Below, piece after piece: positions 43,201-46,316 of a stretch of 46,316 bases of DNA. Source of the stretch: Sphingomonadales bacterium (lineage in GTDB: Bacteria; Pseudomonadota; Alphaproteobacteria; Sphingomonadales; Sphingomonadaceae); contig JAIEOM010000027.1 in NCBI GenBank assembly GCA_019750455.1, forward strand, positions 1 through 46,316. Direction: 5' to 3'. The notes beneath the pieces are model-generated. The model worked only from the letters and a program-made list of their open reading frames with translations, had not been told where the DNA came from and made no database searches. The position numbers and the translations under genes were made by a program. Each line of letters begins with the position of its first letter. Within the stretch, counting starts at the first letter, position 1.

Positions 43201-43652
43201 CCTTCCACGCCCGAGGGCGAGAGGCGGCGGCCATTGACCAGCAGCAGCGTGCGGCTGGCATCGAGGCCGCGCAGGTTGATGGTCTGCGAACCCGGACCGT
43301 TGTCGAGCACGAAGCCGTTGAAGGTCGCGTCAATCTGCGTACCGGCGGCAGCGGTCGAACGCTGCAGGATCTGCGCGGGGTCGAACGCGCCGACAGCCTG
43401 TTGGTTTTCGGTGGTCAGCACCTGAAGCGGCGAGATCGACGAGTAGGTGTCGCGCACGATGCGCGAGCCGGTGACCACGATGGCGCCCTGTTCGGTACGA
43501 CCCTTCGCGTCGGTCGCGACGTCGACCTTCTCTTCTTCTTCCTGCGCACCCTCTGCGGCGTCCTGCGCGTAGGCCGGACCTGCGATCGCAAAGGTCAGCG
43601 CCGAGGCCGAGAAAGCCAGAGCCTTGATCGAATTGCTGTGAAATTTCTTCAT
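40203..43652 (-). CDS. TonB-dependent outer-membrane receptor 3 with Ca-type DxDxDG loops
   Basis: A 1149-residue TBDR, larger than its two neighbours. Signal peptide to AYA-QD (residue 29), TonB-box-like AIVVTGSR (57-64), plug motifs RTLLLVNGRRLSPSG, LIPGTLVDRFDILTDG and ASSIYGSDAVAGVVNVIL, and a C-terminal EFFGQVLYRF. Two segments are unusual: DVNGDGIRDVDF (347-358) and DFDGDGVFDNDGDGIADD with YND after it (548-568), which match calcium-binding EF-hand/thrombospondin-3-like loops and probably lie in extracellular loops. ATG 43652 has a GGAG site. The TTGCAGAT motif was not found upstream, so its regulation may differ from receptors 1 and 2. Ligand unknown. Confidence 0.95.
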   Translation of the reverse strand: MKKFHSNSIKALAFSASALTFAIAGPAYAQDAAEGAQEEEEKVDVATDAKGRTEQGAIVVTGSRIVRDTYSSISPLQVLTTENQQAVGAFDPAQILQRSTAAAGTQIDATFNGFVLDNGPGSQTINLRGLDASRTLLLVNGRRLSPSGVEGAPTSPSINLIPGTLVDRFDILTDGASSIYGSDAVAGVVNVILRKDFDGLEVQAVGDVNPQGQGEDYTISAAWGFNTDRAVFGIGAEYQVREEWKLRDRDFLRGCLTNLEEDANGNIYQLGISGNALVRSRSNNLIGVSESECVVTNIGGRIFQPYTRFGSVYFPANGNIANFPLDPRTGRPFPWAENTDAFGREIDVNGDGIRDVDFQNVNTNASPEELDRTIVSGQELINVFAYGEYTFPGDANITPFFEAAYTRAEINNTGSGLPQIFPSVPAANRFNPCNFTTNANGVDCRALDNSFQRLNPGQANFGRAGRLSSGFDLPTLPIVSILGDRDNFSVVQEQYRGVLGVRGDLPFIGSSWTFELAGTYSRSEGRSSRFGIREDRLALALGIDPTADFDGDGVFDNDGDGIADDYNDAIDIFRGDPLFIGECNTAGLANPNAAAPGLTGGCVPVNLFAPSVMTGAVGNFATQAERDYLFDNRSFSTTYEQVMLSGYVTGDLFELPAGPVGVSLGGEWREDSIDSNPSFIASNGLLFGFFADGGASGSKWIREMFGEIDVPLMAGETLVEELSVNISGRLTDEEFYGTNGTFSLKGGWRPVAPLLFKFSYGTSFRAPNLRENFLRGQSGFTTLFDPCAVPDAAFVNGAYDASLDQRETFVLDNCRRENRDPTRVGIDSQGLNTISSVSGEITQGGSLDIEAETSRSITAGFAFEEDWASGFRFAFNFNYYDIKIKGAIVEPSGQFIVNDCFLREDSARSEFCDRIEIDASDRRLISGVQAGFLNRDQESVRGIDLNSSFGYPLTLGGETIDLSLNLQANHLIERSNIQRTGVDTFVTTNFTDRFGFPDWTGLATFGARWEDFLFTYQVRYIDAIGNSNSLGIPYRDRVTFGDAFSRGPAGGVPAFSPTCLGRGSANGVVAGDGVFCRPVGTTDEYFEHTTSVRWDNGDLRLILGVRNIFDTPPPRVSNRAGILQVNNIPIGNGYDLNGREFFGQVLYRF

Positions 43653-43885
43653 GGTCACTCCAGTTGCCCAAACCGGAGACACAACGGCAATCAGCATGCA
43701 CCGTCACAAGATTGCCCCATGTGACAGACGCAGGCCAGAATGATTGCCTAGTTAAGTCCCCGCTGTGACCGTTTTGTGCATTGGCGAAACTTTCGTGTCA
43801 AGGCGCGTGCCCGGAAAACAGAAATTTGTCGGGGCGTGTTGCGTTAATCCCACATTCAGCGACGAGTGAAGGAAACTTGCGCAAC

Positions 43886-43904
43886 AAAGCTACAATGCAG
43901 CTTT
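43886..43904. repeat. Short inverted repeat AAAGCT-N7-AGCTTT in the clpB-receptor 3 gap
   Basis: Six-base perfect arms in an AT-richer stretch, next to the predicted start of the receptor 3 transcript. It could be an operator or a 5'-leader hairpin. Confidence 0.35.
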
Positions 43905-43908
43905 ATGA

Positions 43909-43938
43909 ATATTAAAAGATAGGGCGACCTGCACGCAA
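43909..43938 (-). promoter_or_regulatory. Candidate promoter for receptor 3
   Basis: On the minus strand, TTGCGT (43938-43933) and TAATAT (43914-43909) are 18 bases apart, which would give a leader of about 250 bases. A second -35-like TTGACA lies at 43801-43796 without a good -10. The rest of the 354-base gap 43653-44006 shows no open frame or RNA gene. Confidence 0.35.
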
Positions 43939-43985
43939 CAAACCGCCCCACAGCCCTGATACAACGTTTGGCTGATATATTATTG

Positions 43986-44006
43986 CGCGGCGCCCGAAGG
44001 CCCGCG
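43986..44006 (-). terminator. Hairpin directly after clpB
   Basis: Arms CGCGG-C-GCC and GGC-CCGCG (one bulged base) around CGAA on the plus strand (UUCG on the clpB mRNA), starting at the base next to the clpB stop, then CAATAATATATC. The tail is A/T-rich but not a true U-run. Confidence 0.5.
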
Positions 44007-46316
44007 TTAGCGAATCGTCATCGCCAGTCTGCCGTCGCCTTCATCGATGGCCAACGTGCTTCCGTCAGGCAATCGGCCTTCAAGCAGCATCTCTGCCAGC
44101 GGGTCCTGCAGGTAGCGCTGCACCGCGCGCTTGAGCGGCCGAGCTCCGTAGACCGGATCATAGCCGACCCGCCCGAGCCAGCGCAGCGCCGCATCGGTCA
44201 GATGAAGCGTGATCTTGCGGTCCGCCAGCAGTTTCTGGACGCGCTTCACCTGAATATCCACGATCGGCGCCATGTGTTCCTGCCCGAGGCGATGGAACAG
44301 GATGATCTCATCGAGGCGGTTCAGAAACTCGGGCCGGAAATGCCCGCGCACCACGTCCATCACGTCCTTCTCGACCGTGGCGACCTCCGCCCCGTCGGGC
44401 AGGTTGGCGAGATACTGGCTGCCGAGGTTGCTGGTGAGGATGATCAGCGTATTGCTGAAGTCGACCACCCGGCCCTGCCCGTCGGTGAGGCGTCCGTCGT
44501 CGAGCACCTGCAGCAGCACGTTGAAGACGTCCGAATGCGCCTTCTCGACCTCGTCGAACAGCACCACCTGATAGGGGCGGCGGCGCACGGCTTCGGTCAG
44601 CACCCCGCCCTCTTCGTAGCCGACATAGCCCGGAGGCGCGCCGATCAGGCGGGCGACGGCGTGCTTCTCCATGAACTCGCTCATATCGATCCGCACCATC
44701 GCGCTGTCATCGTCGAACAGGAACCCGGCGAGCGCCTTGGTCAGCTCGGTCTTGCCCACACCAGTGGGGCCGAGGAACAGGAACGAGCCCAAGGGCCGCC
44801 CCGGATCCTGCAATCCGGCGCGCGCACGGCGCACCGCCTTCGACACGGCCTCGATGGCCTGCGACTGGCCGATGACGCGCTTGCCGAGAATTTGCTCCAT
44901 CTGGAGCAGCTTCTCGCGCTCGCCTTCCATCATCTTGTCGACCGGAACGCCGGTCCAACGGCTGACCACGCCGGCGATGTCTCCCTCGGTCACCTCCTCG
45001 CGCAGCATCGCGTTGGCGGCCTGGCCCTGCGCTTCAGAGAGCTGCTTTTCGAGCTCGGGAATCCGCCCGTAAGACAGCTCACCCGCCTTCGCCAGGTCAC
45101 CCTCGCGTTGGGCCTGCTCCAGCTCAAGACGCGCTGCGTCGAGCGCTTCCTTGATCTTGCCTTCCGCCGCGATCTTGTCGCGCTCGTTCTGCCAGCGGGT
45201 CGTGAGTTCGGCCGATTGCTGTTCGAGATTGGCAAGGTCTTCGCGCAGCGTGACCAGCCGGTCCTTGGAGTTCTGGTCGGTCTCCTTTTGGAGCGCCTGC
45301 TCTTCGATCTTGAGCTGGATGATCTTGCGGTCGAGCGCTTCGATCTCCTCGGGCTTGCTCTCCACCTCCATGCGGATGCGGCTCGCGGCCTCGTCCATCA
45401 GGTCGATCGCCTTGTCGGGGAGGAAGCGGTTCTGGATGTAGCGGTCCGACAGCTTCGCCGCCGCCACAATGGCGCCGTCGGTGATGCGCACGCCGTGATG
45501 CAGTTCGTACTTGTCCTTGATGCCGCGCAGGATCGAGATCGTGTCCTCGACGGTCGGCTCGGCAATGAACACCGGCTGGAACCGCCGCTGTAATGCGGGG
45601 TCCTTCTCGACGTATTTCTGGTATTCATCGAGCGTGGTCGCGCCGATGCAGTGAAGCTCGCCACGCGACAGGGCGGGCTTGAGCAGGTTCGAGGCATCCA
45701 TCGAGCCTTCCGAAGCTCCAGCCCCGATCAGGGTGTGCATCTCGTCGATGAACAGGATGATCTGCCCCTCGGCATGCTTGACCTCGTCGAGCACGGACTT
45801 GAGCCGTTCCTCGAACTCGCCGCGATACTTCGCGCCCGCGATCAGCGCGCCCATGTCGAGCGACATAAGCGTGCGGCCCTTGAGGCTGTCGGGCACGTCG
45901 CCATTGGCGATCCGCAGCGCGAGGCCTTCGGCAATCGCGGTCTTGCCGGTGCCGGGCTCGCCGATCAGGGCAGGGTTGTTCTTGGTGCGGCGGGCGAGGA
46001 TCTGGATGGTGCGGCGGATTTCCTCGTCGCGGCCGATTACCGGGTCGAGCTTGCCCTCGCGCGCGGCCTTGGTGAGGTCGCGGGCGAATTTCTCCATCGC
46101 GTCATAGGTGCTTTCGGCCCCCGCGCTGTCCGCGCGCTTGCCGCCGCGCAGCTGTTCGATGGCGGTGTTGAGCGACTGCGGCGTGACCCCCGCGGCCTTC
46201 ATCGCCTCGCCAGCGGCGCCTTGCGACATAGCCAGCGCGGTGAGCATCCGCTCGACCGTCACGTAGCTGTCGCCCGCCTTGTCGGCGAGTTGTTCGGCTT
46301 GGTCGAGCAGGCGCAC
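44007..46316 (-). CDS. clpB: ATP-dependent chaperone ClpB (5' end outside the window)
   Basis: The 769 visible residues run from the second half of the N-domain to the true C-terminus; about 90 residues are beyond the right edge, and the first codon seen (GTG) is internal. NBD1 has Walker [14 protein letters not shown] and Walker [16 protein letters not shown]. The middle coiled coil (about 310-430 of the visible part) includes [28 protein letters not shown], which separates ClpB from ClpA/ClpC. NBD2 has [15 protein letters not shown] and [15 protein letters not shown] with sensor-2 region [17 protein letters not shown]. With DnaKJ it dissolves aggregates after heat stress. Confidence 0.97.
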   Translation of the reverse strand: MRLLDQAEQLADKAGDSYVTVERMLTALAMSQGAAGEAMKAAGVTPQSLNTAIEQLRGGKRADSAGAESTYDAMEKFARDLTKAAREGKLDPVIGRDEEIRRTIQILARRTKNNPALIGEPGTGKTAIAEGLALRIANGDVPDSLKGRTLMSLDMGALIAGAKYRGEFEERLKSVLDEVKHAEGQIILFIDEMHTLIGAGASEGSMDASNLLKPALSRGELHCIGATTLDEYQKYVEKDPALQRRFQPVFIAEPTVEDTISILRGIKDKYELHHGVRITDGAIVAAAKLSDRYIQNRFLPDKAIDLMDEAASRIRMEVESKPEEIEALDRKIIQLKIEEQALQKETDQNSKDRLVTLREDLANLEQQSAELTTRWQNERDKIAAEGKIKEALDAARLELEQAQREGDLAKAGELSYGRIPELEKQLSEAQGQAANAMLREEVTEGDIAGVVSRWTGVPVDKMMEGEREKLLQMEQILGKRVIGQSQAIEAVSKAVRRARAGLQDPGRPLGSFLFLGPTGVGKTELTKALAGFLFDDDSAMVRIDMSEFMEKHAVARLIGAPPGYVGYEEGGVLTEAVRRRPYQVVLFDEVEKAHSDVFNVLLQVLDDGRLTDGQGRVVDFSNTLIILTSNLGSQYLANLPDGAEVATVEKDVMDVVRGHFRPEFLNRLDEIILFHRLGQEHMAPIVDIQVKRVQKLLADRKITLHLTDAALRWLGRVGYDPVYGARPLKRAVQRYLQDPLAEMLLEGRLPDGSTLAIDEGDGRLAMTIR

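Noticed and set aside
38021-43652. Lasso-peptide biosynthesis cluster
   Set aside because: The S9 peptidase plus TBDR layout is suggestive, but no precursor, B-protein or asparagine-synthetase-like C-protein is present.
43796-43801. TTGACA as the -35 of the receptor 3 promoter
   Set aside because: No acceptable -10 at 16-18 bases; the TTGCGT/TAATAT pair further upstream is a better candidate.
1-46316. CRISPR arrays, insertion sequences, prophage or integrase genes
   Set aside because: No regularly spaced repeats, transposase, integrase or phage structural motifs were seen on either strand.

Overview
The window is a GC-rich (clearly above 60 % by eye), gene-dense chromosomal segment with no rRNA, tRNA, prophage, insertion sequence or CRISPR array that I can see. 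The gene content points to an alphaproteobacterium of the Sphingomonadales, probably near Erythrobacter/Porphyrobacter. The evidence is the argS-SPOR-nagZ-scpA-scpB-tatABC block, the ispH-thrB-rnhA block, a cpa/tad pilus locus, and three large outer-membrane receptors of the type abundant in sphingomonads. Genus is an inference.

Layout. Positions 1-6994 hold the 3' end of a YtcJ-like amidohydrolase facing a tight minus-strand run: argS, a SPOR-domain membrane protein, nagZ, scpA, scpB, tatA, tatB, tatC, several joined by ATGA overlaps. Positions 7219-10404 hold a lipoprotein divergent from ispH-thrB-rnhA. A 104-bp palindromic interspersed repeat follows (10414-10517), then a minus-strand group (alpha/beta hydrolase, DauA-like FAD oxidoreductase, DUF1508 protein). 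Positions 12982-20465 are a Flp/Tad pilus operon, cpaA-cpaB-cpaC-cpaD-cpaE-tadB-tadC, with no pilin and no cpaF ATPase. Positions 20537-24042 (minus) are a fatty-acid/acyl-CoA group: thiolase, short-chain dehydrogenase, enoyl-CoA hydratase and MarR regulator. A near-perfect parS (ParB-binding) site lies between the dehydrogenase and the hydratase.

Positions 24384-43652 are the most unusual part. Three TonB-dependent receptors (TBDRs) flank a plus-strand operon that encodes a TPR-2OG/Fe(II) oxygenase, a TPR-sulfotransferase, a small exported protein, a prolyl-4-hydroxylase-like oxygenase and a second TPR-2OG/Fe(II) oxygenase. A second copy of the small exported protein is divergent from the second receptor, and an exported S9 peptidase lies next to the third. 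The two TPR-oxygenases are paralogues, and so are the two small exported proteins. A shared motif, TTGCAGAT-N5-ACA, occurs upstream of receptor 1 and twice in the divergent region of receptor 2. I read this as a candidate uptake-and-modification system for a peptide or similar ligand. The pieces are recognisable families; their joint function is unknown to me. The window ends inside clpB.

Most transcription units in the receptor region end in long, stable hairpins, several of them bidirectional between convergent genes.
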